The translations under genes and the position numbers were made by a program. DNA of 64,000 bases, from NCBI GenBank assembly GCA_001314625.1, contig LJSH01000006.1, positions 1 through 64,000 on the forward strand. The letters are read 5' to 3'. The notes under the pieces were generated by a model that did not search any database, was not told where the DNA came from, and saw only the letters and a list, made by a program, of their open reading frames with translations. Source of the DNA: Oceanicaulis sp. HLUCCA04 (GTDB taxonomy: Bacteria > Pseudomonadota > Alphaproteobacteria > Caulobacterales > Maricaulaceae). Shown here piece by piece: positions 53,984 to 62,300 of the stretch (within the stretch, counting starts at the first letter, position 1; every line of letters starts with the position of its first letter).

Positions 53984-55348
53984 CTATCCCTTGTCGGCGT
54001 AGGGGTTCTTGCCCGCTTTCACGATCAGGCGGATCGGCACACCGGGCAACTCAAACGCTTCGCGCAAGCCATTGACCAGATAGCGCTTGTAGCTGTCTGG
54101 CAGTTTGCCCGCGCGTGACGCCATCAGCACAAAAGTGGGCGGACGCGCCTTGGTCTGGGCCATGTATTTCGGACGGATACGCTTGCCGTCCACGGCAGGC
54201 GGCGGGTGACGCGCTACCATCTCGCCCAGCCAGTCATTGAGGTCGCGCGTCTTCACCTTCACCGACCAGTTCTTATGCAAGGCGGCAACTGCCGGCATGA
54301 TCTTGTCGAGGCCAAAGCCGGTCAGCGCCGAGACAGGGATGAGCGGCGCGCCGCGCACCTGCGGCAGCATACGCTCGAACTTTTCGCGCAGCTCGGTCAG
54401 CGTGGAGGCCTTGTCCTGGACCAGATCCCATTTGGTCAGGAGCACAATGAGGCCGCGGCCTTCGCTTTCCACCCGGTCCGCAATGGTCAAATCCTGCTTT
54501 TCCAGCGGATGTTCGGCATCCACCAGCAACAGCACGATCTCGGCAAACTTGATGGCGCGCAGCGTATCGGCGGCGCTCATCCGCTCCAGCCTGTCATCCA
54601 CCTTGCCGCGCTTTCGAAGCCCGGCCGTATCATGCAGGCGCACACGCTGCCCATCCCACAGCCAGTCGACCGCGATGGCATCACGGGTAAGCCCCGCTTC
54701 CGGCCCGGTAATCAGCCGCTCCTGACCTATCAGCGTGTTGATGAGGGTGGATTTGCCGACATTGGGCCGGCCCGCGACCGCAATGCGCAGCGGCGCCCCT
54801 TCGGCATTCTCCTCTTCAGGCGTCGGGCCGTCGTGAATGCCGGCCTCACCCAGTGCCGCCAGGACGGCCTGATAGAGGTCACTCATGCCCTCGCCATGCG
54901 AGGCCGAGATCGGGATAGGCTCGCCCAGTCCCAGATTCCAGGCTTCCAGTATGCCGTCATCGCCACGCCTGCCTTCGGCCTTGTTGACCAGAAGGATGAC
55001 AGGTTTGGACGCGCGGCGCAGAAGTTCGCCAAAGCGCTGGTCCAGCGCCGTGACACCCTCGCGGCCGTCAATCAGGAACAGGCAGACATCGGCTTCGGCC
55101 AGCGCAATCTCGGTCTGCTGGCGCATGCGCACTTCAATGCCGGTTTCCTTGTCTTCATAACCGGCAGTGTCGACCAGGCGCAGGTCCAGATCACCCAGGC
55201 GGCCGCGGCCTTCGCGCCGGTCACGGGTCACGCCGGGGCGGTCATCCACCATGGCCAGCGGTTTGCCCGCCAGCCGGTTGAACAGCGTGGATTTGCCGAC
55301 ATTGGGCCTGCCGACTATTGCGAGGCTCGCAATGCGTTCACCGGACAT
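53984..55348 (-). CDS. der: Ribosome-assembly GTPase Der (EngA)
   Basis: The 454-residue protein has two GTPase domains in tandem, each with GRPNVGKSTL (about 12-21 and 193-202), NKAEG/TKWD specificity motifs, and a C-terminal KH-like domain (TRDLNDWLGEMVARHPPP, then RPKYMAQTKARPPTFVLM). It helps large-subunit assembly. bamB and the YfgM-like gene lie just upstream on the same strand, the same order as E. coli yfgM-bamB-der. Confidence 0.97.
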   Translation of the reverse strand: MSGERIASLAIVGRPNVGKSTLFNRLAGKPLAMVDDRPGVTRDRREGRGRLGDLDLRLVDTAGYEDKETGIEVRMRQQTEIALAEADVCLFLIDGREGVTALDQRFGELLRRASKPVILLVNKAEGRRGDDGILEAWNLGLGEPIPISASHGEGMSDLYQAVLAALGEAGIHDGPTPEEENAEGAPLRIAVAGRPNVGKSTLINTLIGQERLITGPEAGLTRDAIAVDWLWDGQRVRLHDTAGLRKRGKVDDRLERMSAADTLRAIKFAEIVLLLVDAEHPLEKQDLTIADRVESEGRGLIVLLTKWDLVQDKASTLTELREKFERMLPQVRGAPLIPVSALTGFGLDKIMPAVAALHKNWSVKVKTRDLNDWLGEMVARHPPPAVDGKRIRPKYMAQTKARPPTFVLMASRAGKLPDSYKRYLVNGLREAFELPGVPIRLIVKAGKNPYADKG

Positions 55349-55371
55349 GGTCTGTTCCTGGGGCCGCCGGG

Positions 55372-56790
55372 TTAGCGCAAGGCAATGAGGCGACCGCTAT
55401 CGGTGACGATATACACGGTTTCATTGGCAATGACCGGCGCGATAAACACCTCGTCACCAAGGTCGCGCCGTTCCTGCACCTCACCGTCGGCGGGGTTGAT
55501 GATGACCATTTCGCCCTGCGACGACACGGCCAGCAGACGGTTGCCCGCCAGAATCGGCCCGGCCCAAACGATACGGTCGCGGCGGCGGCGCTCATTGCGG
55601 AAGGCTTCCAGCTGGGTGATCCACGCGACATCGCCTGACTGGCGGTCAAATGCTGCCACTTGCGCGTCGCCTGTAACAACAAACAGGTAATTGCCTGCAA
55701 GCCAGGGCGCGTGAAGCGTGCTGGCCGGCTGCGTCCAGCTGCGCTCGCCCGAGCGCATGTCGAACGCGGCCATGATGCCGGAATGGCTGAGCGCGTAGAC
55801 ATTGGAGTCGCCAATCACCGGAGAGCCCGCAATATCATTGATGGACGACATCGGCGTCAGACCGCCCGCCCGGGTCAGAGAATCGCTCCACAGGACCGTT
55901 CCGTTCTGCGCACGCAAGGCGATCAGCTCGCCAGAACTGAACGGCGCAACCACCACATCACCCTGAACGGCCACGCTGGGCGCAGTGAGCAGACGCGCAG
56001 AATCGGCAATGGCAGCATGTGTCCACTGCACGCTTCCGGTGGAGGCATCAAACGCAATCAACTCATTCTCATGGGTGATGGAATAGACCCGGCCATCGGC
56101 CACCGTGGGCGCAGCTATAAGCGGGGTGAGTGACGTTTCGCGCCAGATTTCCTCGCCATTGGAAGCGTCCAGCGCCACGAGGAAGCGGCGTCCGGTATGA
56201 ACAAATACACGTCCGCCGTCCACCGCAATACCGCCACCGAAGGCGTAGCGGTCGGGACCACCGCCTTCACGCCCGATAAACGGGAGAGGCAACGGAAGGC
56301 CGCCGCCATCTTCGCCTGCATCCCGGGGCTCGACGCGGACCTGCCAGCGCCGTTCACCTGTGTCGGCATTCGTAGCGGTCACGCGGCCATCAGCGGCGAC
56401 GGTATAGACCGTGTCATCCAGCACGACCGGGCGCGCATTGATGCGCCGGTTACGGTTGGAGCCCGCCCCGATATCGACGCGCCAGAGGCGCTGCAAATCG
56501 CCCCGCGCCTGGGTGTGCTGCATCGAGTGGGTTGGAAAACCATCGGGCTGGGGCCAGCTATCATTGACATAGGCGGGCGGAAGATTGACGCGCGAACCGC
56601 CGCTGACTTCCAGACTGTCACCCACACCCAGAACCGGCACGCGCTGATCGCGCGGCGGTGCATCCGGGTCTTCCGCGGAGCCCCCCGAAAACGGATTGAG
56701 CTGGGCAATCCTGTCCGCTGCACTGCATCCGGCAAGCACAAAACTGCCGGTCAGAACGGCCAGCATGGCAATACGAAGCGTTGGGGTCAT
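55372..56790 (-). CDS. bamB: BamB-like outer-membrane assembly lipoprotein (PQQ-type beta-propeller)
   Basis: The 472-residue protein has a lipoprotein signal (VLAGC, lipidated C22) and a beta-propeller of repeated blades such as GRVFVHTGRRFLVALDASNGEEIW and DVVVAPFSSGELIALRAQNG. BamB aids folding of outer-membrane beta-barrels. Identification as BamB rests on the lipobox, the fold and the conserved neighbours (YfgM-like and Der). It overlaps the YfgM-like gene by four bases. Confidence 0.85.
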   Translation of the reverse strand: MTPTLRIAMLAVLTGSFVLAGCSAADRIAQLNPFSGGSAEDPDAPPRDQRVPVLGVGDSLEVSGGSRVNLPPAYVNDSWPQPDGFPTHSMQHTQARGDLQRLWRVDIGAGSNRNRRINARPVVLDDTVYTVAADGRVTATNADTGERRWQVRVEPRDAGEDGGGLPLPLPFIGREGGGPDRYAFGGGIAVDGGRVFVHTGRRFLVALDASNGEEIWRETSLTPLIAAPTVADGRVYSITHENELIAFDASTGSVQWTHAAIADSARLLTAPSVAVQGDVVVAPFSSGELIALRAQNGTVLWSDSLTRAGGLTPMSSINDIAGSPVIGDSNVYALSHSGIMAAFDMRSGERSWTQPASTLHAPWLAGNYLFVVTGDAQVAAFDRQSGDVAWITQLEAFRNERRRRDRIVWAGPILAGNRLLAVSSQGEMVIINPADGEVQERRDLGDEVFIAPVIANETVYIVTDSGRLIALR

Positions 56791-57587
56791 TCGACGGTAT
56801 CCTCTTCCTCGGCCGAAGCGTCCACTGCCGTATCCGCCTCGGCAGGCGTATCGGCAATCCCTGCAGAATCTGCAGGCGTATCGGCAATCCCTGCAGAATC
56901 TGCAGGCGTTTCGCCAGCATCCTCGGCCGGGGCTGGTTCAGGCGCTTCACGCATGATCACCGCCATGGCGTCGCGGGCCCTGGCGCGCATGGCTTCCGAC
57001 GCATCAATCGATAATTGTACAAATTCATACTGGCGGCGCGCTTCGTCCCAGCGCTCGTCACGCAGGGCCGCCGCGCCGATAAGCTCGCGTGACAGCAGCG
57101 CAAATCCGCTGCCTTCGGACACGAGCGGATCAAGGCGCAGCGCCAGATCATCGCTCGATAGCGTGTCGAAGCCGGCCACAGCTGCCTGATAGCTGGCCAG
57201 ATCACGTATCAACGCCACGGGCGAGCGTTGCGCGGCCTCCTCATAGAGGCGCGCCGCCTCCTCATTGTCACCGGCCTCTCTTGCCAGAGCGGCCTGCTGG
57301 AGGAGGGCGAGCGTGGCGTAGCCTCGCGGTCCCTCGCTGGCCAGAAGCGCATAGGCCTCGTTTGCCTCCTCCAGCTCACCGCCCTCTTGCAGGGCGCCTG
57401 CTGCGGCAAACCGTTCGGATGCTGCTGCGGACTGTTCGTTCTGCCAGCCTTGCCAGCCCTGATAGCCCGCAACACCCGCAATAACGACCACTACCGCGCC
57501 CAGAACCCACGGGCCCCAGCTGCGCAGCATCTGCGTGTAGCGCTCTTTGCGCAGTTCTTCTTCAACTTCGTCGAATACGTCGACCAA
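56787..57587 (-). CDS. YfgM-like TPR protein with one membrane anchor
   Basis: The 266-residue protein has a short cytoplasmic start (FDEVEEELRKERYTQMLRSW), one membrane helix (about 28-45), a periplasmic helical TPR part (EEANEAYALLASEGPRGYATLALLQQ) and a C-terminal Ala/Asp/Glu-rich tail with the repeat TPADSAGIAD. YfgM in E. coli works with the SecYEG-linked chaperone network. The tail repeat is coded by a 30-bp tandem repeat. Confidence 0.82.
   Translation of the reverse strand: MVDVFDEVEEELRKERYTQMLRSWGPWVLGAVVVVIAGVAGYQGWQGWQNEQSAAASERFAAAGALQEGGELEEANEAYALLASEGPRGYATLALLQQAALAREAGDNEEAARLYEEAAQRSPVALIRDLASYQAAVAGFDTLSSDDLALRLDPLVSEGSGFALLSRELIGAAALRDERWDEARRQYEFVQLSIDASEAMRARARDAMAVIMREAPEPAPAEDAGETPADSAGIADTPADSAGIADTPAEADTAVDASAEEEDTVE
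56842..56909 (-). repeat. 30-bp tandem repeat in the tail of the YfgM-like gene
   Basis: The 30-base unit starting GCAGGCGTATCGGCAATCCC is present twice without mismatch (56842-56871, 56872-56901), followed by a partial copy (56902-56909). Ten codons per unit keep the frame. Confidence 0.9.
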
Positions 57588-57670
57588 GGCCCGCCTCGCA
57601 ATTCATGCCGGTTTCATATCGCGCGGACCCTAGCGGCCCGGCCGGGCTGCCGCAATACGCGCGAGCCGCG

Positions 57671-58498
57671 TTACGCGCCTGTAATGCGGTAGACCTCATC
57701 AGGCCCGGGGAAGCGGCGGGCCCGGACATCCTCGGCATAGGCCCGCACGGCGTCTTCGGTCAGGGCCTTCAGGTCGGCATACCGCTTCACAAAACGCGGC
57801 GTCCAGTCGAACAGCCCGAGCATGTCCGGCGTCACCAGAATCTGGCCATCACACTCTGCCGAAGCACCAATGCCGATTGTAGGTGCCTTGACCGCCTGCG
57901 TCACCTGAGACGCCAGGTCCTCGGCCACACCCTCAACCACGATGGCAAAGGCGCCCGCTTCATCAGCGGCGCGCGCCTCGTCCAGCACGCGCGTGCGCTC
58001 GGCATCGCTGCGTCCCTTGGCCTTGAACCCGCCTTCAGCAAGCGCCGCCTGCGGACGCAAGCCGACATGGGCCATTACCGGCACACCGCGCTCGGCCAGA
58101 AAGCGGACCGTATCGGCGATATAGACCCCGCTTTCCACCTTCACGGCCTGCGCGCCTGTCTCGCGCAGAATGCGCGCAGCGTTGTCAAAGGCCTGGCCGG
58201 GCGAGGCTTCATAGCTTCCAAACGGCATGTCGATGACGACCATGGCGCGGTTGGCGCCGCGCATGACGGCCTGTCCGTGCAGGATCATCATGTCCAGCGT
58301 CACCGGGATAGTGTTGGCAAGACCGTGTACGACCATGCCCAGCGAGTCTCCGACCAGAAGGACATCGCAATGGGGATCAAGCAGACGCGCCGTTGGCGCA
58401 TCATAGGCCGTCAGGCAGACAAGCGGTTCGCCGCCCTTGCGGGCGCGTATGTCGGGGACGCCGATACGTTTCACTGGGGCAGGGTTCTGGGCGGACAT
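57671..58498 (-). CDS. panB: 3-methyl-2-oxobutanoate hydroxymethyltransferase
   Basis: The 275-residue enzyme makes ketopantoate for coenzyme A synthesis. Family blocks are [49 protein letters not shown] and MAHVGLRPQ. The ATG at 58498 has GGGAG nearby and gives the standard length. It lies 83 bases upstream of the YfgM-like gene on the same strand. Confidence 0.96.
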   Translation of the reverse strand: MSAQNPAPVKRIGVPDIRARKGGEPLVCLTAYDAPTARLLDPHCDVLLVGDSLGMVVHGLANTIPVTLDMMILHGQAVMRGANRAMVVIDMPFGSYEASPGQAFDNAARILRETGAQAVKVESGVYIADTVRFLAERGVPVMAHVGLRPQAALAEGGFKAKGRSDAERTRVLDEARAADEAGAFAIVVEGVAEDLASQVTQAVKAPTIGIGASAECDGQILVTPDMLGLFDWTPRFVKRYADLKALTEDAVRAYAEDVRARRFPGPDEVYRITGA

Positions 58499-58566
58499 GG
58501 GGCTACTCCCGTTACGCAATCAGCCGCCACGCTAGCCCATGTTCGCAAATGCACAAATCGCGCGGC

Positions 58567-58905
58567 TCATATATTGAGAGTTCCGCGCCTTGTCAGGACC
58601 AGCGTTACCGCCGCAAGACCGATCGCTGTCAGGCCCATCGCCATAGCCTGCGGCCCCACCGCCTCCATGGCCAGCCCGCCAAATCCGCCCATCATCGCGT
58701 CCAGTGCCGACACCAGGTTGGGAAGCTGCCAGCCGGCAACCAGGGCGCCGGTCAGTCCTGCCAGCGTCAGGGCAACAGGGCGCGCCAGCGAAGGCCGGGG
58801 CAGTGCGTCCATCACGCGTCCGGTAAACAGCGGATCAGGCGCAGGCGCGTGAGCGCCGAACATGTCCGCCAGACGGGCATCAAAATCATCGTGACGACCA
58901 GTCAT
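58567..58905 (-). CDS. Small membrane protein overlapping an ECF sigma gene, possible anti-sigma factor
   Basis: I do not recognise a named family. The 112-residue protein has a short soluble start (DDFDARLADMFGAHAPAPDP) and then two hydrophobic helices (about 43-60 and 87-104). Its ATG overlaps the sigma-factor stop by four bases (ATGA). The layout fits a membrane anti-sigma factor, but the N-terminal part is short and lacks a zinc motif. Confidence 0.65.
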   Translation of the reverse strand: MTGRHDDFDARLADMFGAHAPAPDPLFTGRVMDALPRPSLARPVALTLAGLTGALVAGWQLPNLVSALDAMMGGFGGLAMEAVGPQAMAMGLTAIGLAAVTLVLTRRGTLNI

Positions 58906-59444
58906 GCCGCATTCTCCTGCCTGTCGAACCAGTCTTTCAGCTTGGCTCGCCCGCGATTGACGTGGGATTTTACCGTACCGATAGCCAGCCCTGTCACTTC
59001 GGCGGCCTCCGAATGGCTGAGACCCGAAGCATAGCATAGCACCACGCAGGTGCGTTCGCCCTCTCCCAGAGCGGCCAGCGCCCGGTCCAGATCAAGCCCG
59101 GCTCCGGGCTGCCAGTGCGCTTGCTCAATCTGCATTCCTTCATCGCGTACAGCGCCCAGCATCCGGTTCCTCGCCTTGTCACGGCGCAGACTCATGAGGA
59201 ACCGGCTATAGGCGATCTGGCAAAGCCAGGACTTGAACCGCCCTGGGCCGCGATAGGTATCAAGCCGCTGCCAGGCCTGAACGAATGTCTCCTGTGCCAG
59301 ATCATCAGCGTCGGCAGGGCGGCCGGTCAGGCGCGCCAGCATACCGCGCACCAGCTTCTGGTGGCGGGTAACCAGCTCGCCAAAGGCGCGCCGGTCACCG
59401 GTTGCCACAACGCGGGCCACGAGCAGTTCATCGGTCCGGGACAT
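58902..59444 (-). CDS. ECF-family RNA polymerase sigma factor
   Basis: The 180-residue protein has region 2 (ADDLAQETFVQAWQRLDTY, then FKSWLCQIAYSRFLMSLRRDKAR) and region 4 (LGEGERTCVVLCYASGLSHSEAAEVTGLAIGTVKSHVNRGRAKL). It would direct RNA polymerase to a small regulon, often including its own promoter. The small membrane protein gene overlaps its end. Confidence 0.93.
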   Translation of the reverse strand: MSRTDELLVARVVATGDRRAFGELVTRHQKLVRGMLARLTGRPADADDLAQETFVQAWQRLDTYRGPGRFKSWLCQIAYSRFLMSLRRDKARNRMLGAVRDEGMQIEQAHWQPGAGLDLDRALAALGEGERTCVVLCYASGLSHSEAAEVTGLAIGTVKSHVNRGRAKLKDWFDRQENAA

Positions 59445-59471
59445 GCGTGTCTGCCAGCACTGGCCGGGGCG

Positions 59472-59876
59472 TCAGTCGGTGCGTCGTTTTGAACTCATTG
59501 CCTGAGCCAACCCGAAACCTGCCAGAACTATGCCGATAAAGCCCGGGATCGCCGCTATCCCGGCGAAAATGAAGACGGGCGATGGTTCGTCACCGCGCAT
59601 GGGTATGGTGGAACCAAAGGCGTAACCCATCACGACGAGACCGGCGGCCACTGCCATCAGAATGAAGCCGGCTTTAAGGTCGTTATTTTCATTCTTGCGC
59701 GCAGGCGCTCCCAGAGCCTTGATCGCATCGGCATCAAGCGTCTGCCCCTGACGCAGGGCTTCGCGCACCGTGGAGTGCAGGTTGAAGCGGTTGATGACAG
59801 CAGCGCCCACTGCAATCAGCACGACCATGACGCCGGCCAGGAAAAATGCGAGCGGGATGAGAATGTCTTCGTCCAT
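59472..59876 (-). CDS. DUF6249-type membrane protein
   Basis: The 134-residue protein has three membrane helices (about 6-26, 68-86, 98-120) and a short cytoplasmic loop with VREALRQGQTLDADAIKALG, typical of DUF6249. The function is unknown. It lies 27 bases before the ECF sigma gene on the same strand, so it may belong to that transcript. Confidence 0.7.
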   Translation of the reverse strand: MDEDILIPLAFFLAGVMVVLIAVGAAVINRFNLHSTVREALRQGQTLDADAIKALGAPARKNENNDLKAGFILMAVAAGLVVMGYAFGSTIPMRGDEPSPVFIFAGIAAIPGFIGIVLAGFGLAQAMSSKRRTD

Positions 59877-59922
59877 GGGTAGTCTCCCGGGCTACGCCCG
59901 ACCGCCGGGCGCCTGATGAAGA

Positions 59923-60507
59923 CTAGATGCCCGGCGCGTATGGATCGGATGCAAACTCAACGACGGCAACGCCGAATAATTGCATATGGAACCAGGCGAG
60001 CAGGCCGGACGCCACAAGACCGATGACGATCGCGGCTGCGTCCGCCTTCCAGCTGCCCTCGGTCGCAAAGCTGCCACCGCGCGCATAGGCACCGAGAACG
60101 GTCAGCAAGGACCAAACCGCAAAACTGCCAAACAGGACGAAGCTGGCCACCTCGCCATTGGCAGCCAGGTGGGCAATCGACCAGAACAGCACACCCAGCG
60201 TCATCGGGTGGCGCACGCCTGAGCGGATATGCCCGGGCAAATAGGCCGACACCAGCAAGACCAGACTGACCGGGACCAGCACAAGCGCCAGCGTGCGCGT
60301 CCATTCGGGCGGCGCCCACACCGACGCAGACGGGTGTGCCAGCACATGCCCGTAGACTATCAGCGCGAGGCCGATGGCGCTGATCAGCGAGTAGACAATC
60401 GAATAGCCGCCTTGCCCCATCGCCGCGATCATCGGCGAACGCAAACCGACCAGGCGGACCGAGTGAATGCCCAGAAACAGCACCAGCCCGGCAATCAGAA
60501 ACTCCAT
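59923..60507 (-). CDS. NnrU-family membrane protein
   Basis: The 194-residue protein has about six membrane helices. Blocks LFLGIHSVRLVGLRSP, GHIRSGVRHPMTLGVLFWSIAHL and ANGEVASFVLFGSFAVWSL match NnrU, a family first seen near denitrification genes. No nitrogen-oxide genes lie nearby; the role here is unknown. Confidence 0.88.
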   Translation of the reverse strand: MEFLIAGLVLFLGIHSVRLVGLRSPMIAAMGQGGYSIVYSLISAIGLALIVYGHVLAHPSASVWAPPEWTRTLALVLVPVSLVLLVSAYLPGHIRSGVRHPMTLGVLFWSIAHLAANGEVASFVLFGSFAVWSLLTVLGAYARGGSFATEGSWKADAAAIVIGLVASGLLAWFHMQLFGVAVVEFASDPYAPGI

Positions 60508-60585
60508 TTCGCGCTCCCCGCCAACCCGGCCTGCTATGCCTGCTTCAACTCAAGTCTAGGCGAACTGCGCGCAGTCTGGCAGGCA

Positions 60586-61143
60586 TTATTCCGGCTCGCC
60601 CGCGCGAAGCAGGTCCGATGAGGCTTTCAGGTAACGCCGGATTTCACGCAAAGCTGCCCGCGCCGTAACAAAGCTGAGGAAGGCTGTCCCGGCCGCTGCC
60701 GAAATCGACACGAGCGACAGCCAGGCACCGGCCAGTTCCTCGGCTCTGGTCGTCAGTCCGGCATTACCGAAATAGACCGCGCCTGATGCCGGGTTTACCC
60801 AGATGCCAAAGGCGGGAACGAGAATGTCGATGACCGCGACGGTGACGAACACGGCAGCCAGAAGCGCCATGACAACGCTGCCCGCAACGCCTCCGGCGGC
60901 GGACCACATGCCGCGCTCGGTGGTGGCAGTCAAAGGAGCCCCTTCAAGAAACTGCAATGCATAGGACTGCGGCTTGCCGAAGGCGGCCAGTGTGGCATCG
61001 AGGCGCCCGGCCTGCGCGCTGGCCTCCAGATGGGTTCGCGCTTCCTGGACGATATCGGCCCGGTCGTCCGGCGCCAGCGCATGAAGTGCGGCGTCGAGCG
61101 CGTGTGCGTAAGCGGCGATTTCGTGCTGTCGATTGCCCATCAT
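60586..61143 (-). CDS. HAAS/DUF1700-type membrane protein paired with a PadR regulator
   Basis: The 185-residue protein starts with a HAAS-like segment (YAHALDAALHALAPDDRADI, then VQEARTHLEASAQAG and FGKPQSYALQFL). Two to three membrane helices follow (about 85-107 and 140-160). Such proteins often accompany PadR regulators. Its start overlaps the PadR stop by one to four bases depending on which of two adjacent ATGs is used. Confidence 0.75.
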   Translation of the reverse strand: MMGNRQHEIAAYAHALDAALHALAPDDRADIVQEARTHLEASAQAGRLDATLAAFGKPQSYALQFLEGAPLTATTERGMWSAAGGVAGSVVMALLAAVFVTVAVIDILVPAFGIWVNPASGAVYFGNAGLTTRAEELAGAWLSLVSISAAAGTAFLSFVTARAALREIRRYLKASSDLLRAGEPE

Positions 61144-61469
61144 ACCCTCACGATAAGGTTCAGTTGCGCTTCAAATTCGCTCCAGAATGCGGCCATTCCC
61201 TCAACCGCCTCCCGGCCTGTCCGGGTCAGTGAATAATACTTGCGTGGCGGCCCGTTGTCAGTGTCGTCCCACCGCGCAAGCAGGCGTCCGTCCGATTGCA
61301 GCCTGCGCAACAACGGATAGACCGTGCCTTCCGACAACCCCACGCTGCCGGCACCCGTCAGGCGCGCAACAAGCTCGACGCCATAGAGCTCGCCTCCCCG
61401 CAGGGCGGAGAGTACCGCAAATTCGGCTGCGCCCTTGCGCATCTGCGATTTCCACGAGTCGAGATTCAT
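61140..61469 (-). CDS. PadR-family transcriptional regulator
   Basis: The 109-residue protein is a winged-helix repressor: RKGAAEFAVLSALRGGELYG, LSEGTVYPLLRRLQSDGRLL and PPRKYYSLTRTGREAV are typical PadR blocks. It overlaps the HAAS-type gene and probably represses this pair. The ligand is unknown. Confidence 0.92.
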   Translation of the reverse strand: MNLDSWKSQMRKGAAEFAVLSALRGGELYGVELVARLTGAGSVGLSEGTVYPLLRRLQSDGRLLARWDDTDNGPPRKYYSLTRTGREAVEGMAAFWSEFEAQLNLIVRV

Positions 61470-61593
61470 TTGATGCCCGCACGGCTAGCGCCCAGCCCCG
61501 CCGTTTGTAGCGGGCACAGGCCCGCTCTGGCAATCGCACACGCACAAAGCCCGGCGCTTTGTCACGCGTCCAACCGCGCTGATATTTTTTACT

Positions 61594-61617
61594 TGATGTT
61601 TTATATTTTTAACATCA
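61594..61617 (+). promoter_or_regulatory. Inverted repeat in an AT-rich region before the DUF2178-like/Cro pair
   Basis: TGATGTT and AACATCA (7-bp arms, 10-base spacer TTATATTTTT) lie in a strikingly AT-rich stretch for this genome, about 44 bases before the first gene of the pair. It may be the promoter and operator bound by the encoded Cro-type regulator; this is inferred. Confidence 0.5.
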
Positions 61618-61660
61618 TGTTCGCTTCAATCGACAATTTGACCAATGGAAAGGCATGGTG

Positions 61661-62089
61661 ATGAGCGAACGCGAACAGTTCTCATGGGTATGGTTGGGGT
61701 CTCTGGCTCTGTTTTATGGCGGCTATTTTGTGGTGATCTCCATTCTCGAAGCCGTTGGCGAAGTGGGCCTGTTCACACGTCTTGGCCTGTTGACCGCCGC
61801 GGCGGCGGCTTCCGGCCTCGCGATCGGCCTGAACGCCCTCTTGGCGCGCAGCCGGCGCGAACCGGACGAAGTGACGGCTCGTGATGAACGGGACCGCGCC
61901 ATTGGCAGCCATGCCCGCTCGGTGGCTTATGGCGTGCTGCTCGTCGGGATGATTGTCGTTGGTTGCGTCATGCCCTTTGGCGCGACCGAATGGGAGATCG
62001 TCCAGTCGACGATATTTGTCATTGTCATCGCGGAGATCGTCAGTTGCGCGGTGGTCATTGCCAGCTATCGGAGGGGTTGGCGTGTCTGA
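61661..62089 (+). CDS. DUF2178-like membrane protein
   Basis: The 142-residue protein has four membrane helices (about 9-28, 36-56, 86-104, 113-132) and the charged motif DERDRAIGSHARSVAYG between helices 2 and 3, characteristic of DUF2178-like proteins. These are often encoded beside a small Cro-type regulator, as here. The start at 61661 has GGAAAGG seven bases before it; another ATG lies at 61655. The function is unknown. Confidence 0.72.
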   Translation: MSEREQFSWVWLGSLALFYGGYFVVISILEAVGEVGLFTRLGLLTAAAAASGLAIGLNALLARSRREPDEVTARDERDRAIGSHARSVAYGVLLVGMIVVGCVMPFGATEWEIVQSTIFVIVIAEIVSCAVVIASYRRGWRV

Positions 62090-62294
62090 ACCCCGGCTTA
62101 CCAACACCGTAAAGACATTGCGGTTTCTGGCAGGCGAAATGACCCAGTCCGAGCTGGGCAAGCGCGTCGGCGTTACCCGGCAGACGATAGCCGCCATAGA
62201 AACGGGCAAGTACTCGCCCACCCTCGAAACGGCCTACAAGATTGCCGATGTCTTCGGCAAACCCATCGACGAGGTATTCCCGTGGGAACTATAG
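62082..62294 (+). CDS. Small Cro/C1-type helix-turn-helix regulator
   Basis: The 70-residue protein is almost entirely one HTH_3 domain: FLAGEMTQSELGKRVGVTRQ and TIAAIETGKYSPTLETAYKI, ending VFPWEL. It starts with GTG after a GGAGGGG ribosome site and overlaps the preceding membrane-protein gene by eight bases. It probably autoregulates the pair. Confidence 0.9.
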   Translation: MSEPRLTNTVKTLRFLAGEMTQSELGKRVGVTRQTIAAIETGKYSPTLETAYKIADVFGKPIDEVFPWEL

Positions 62295-62300
62295 GAGGCG

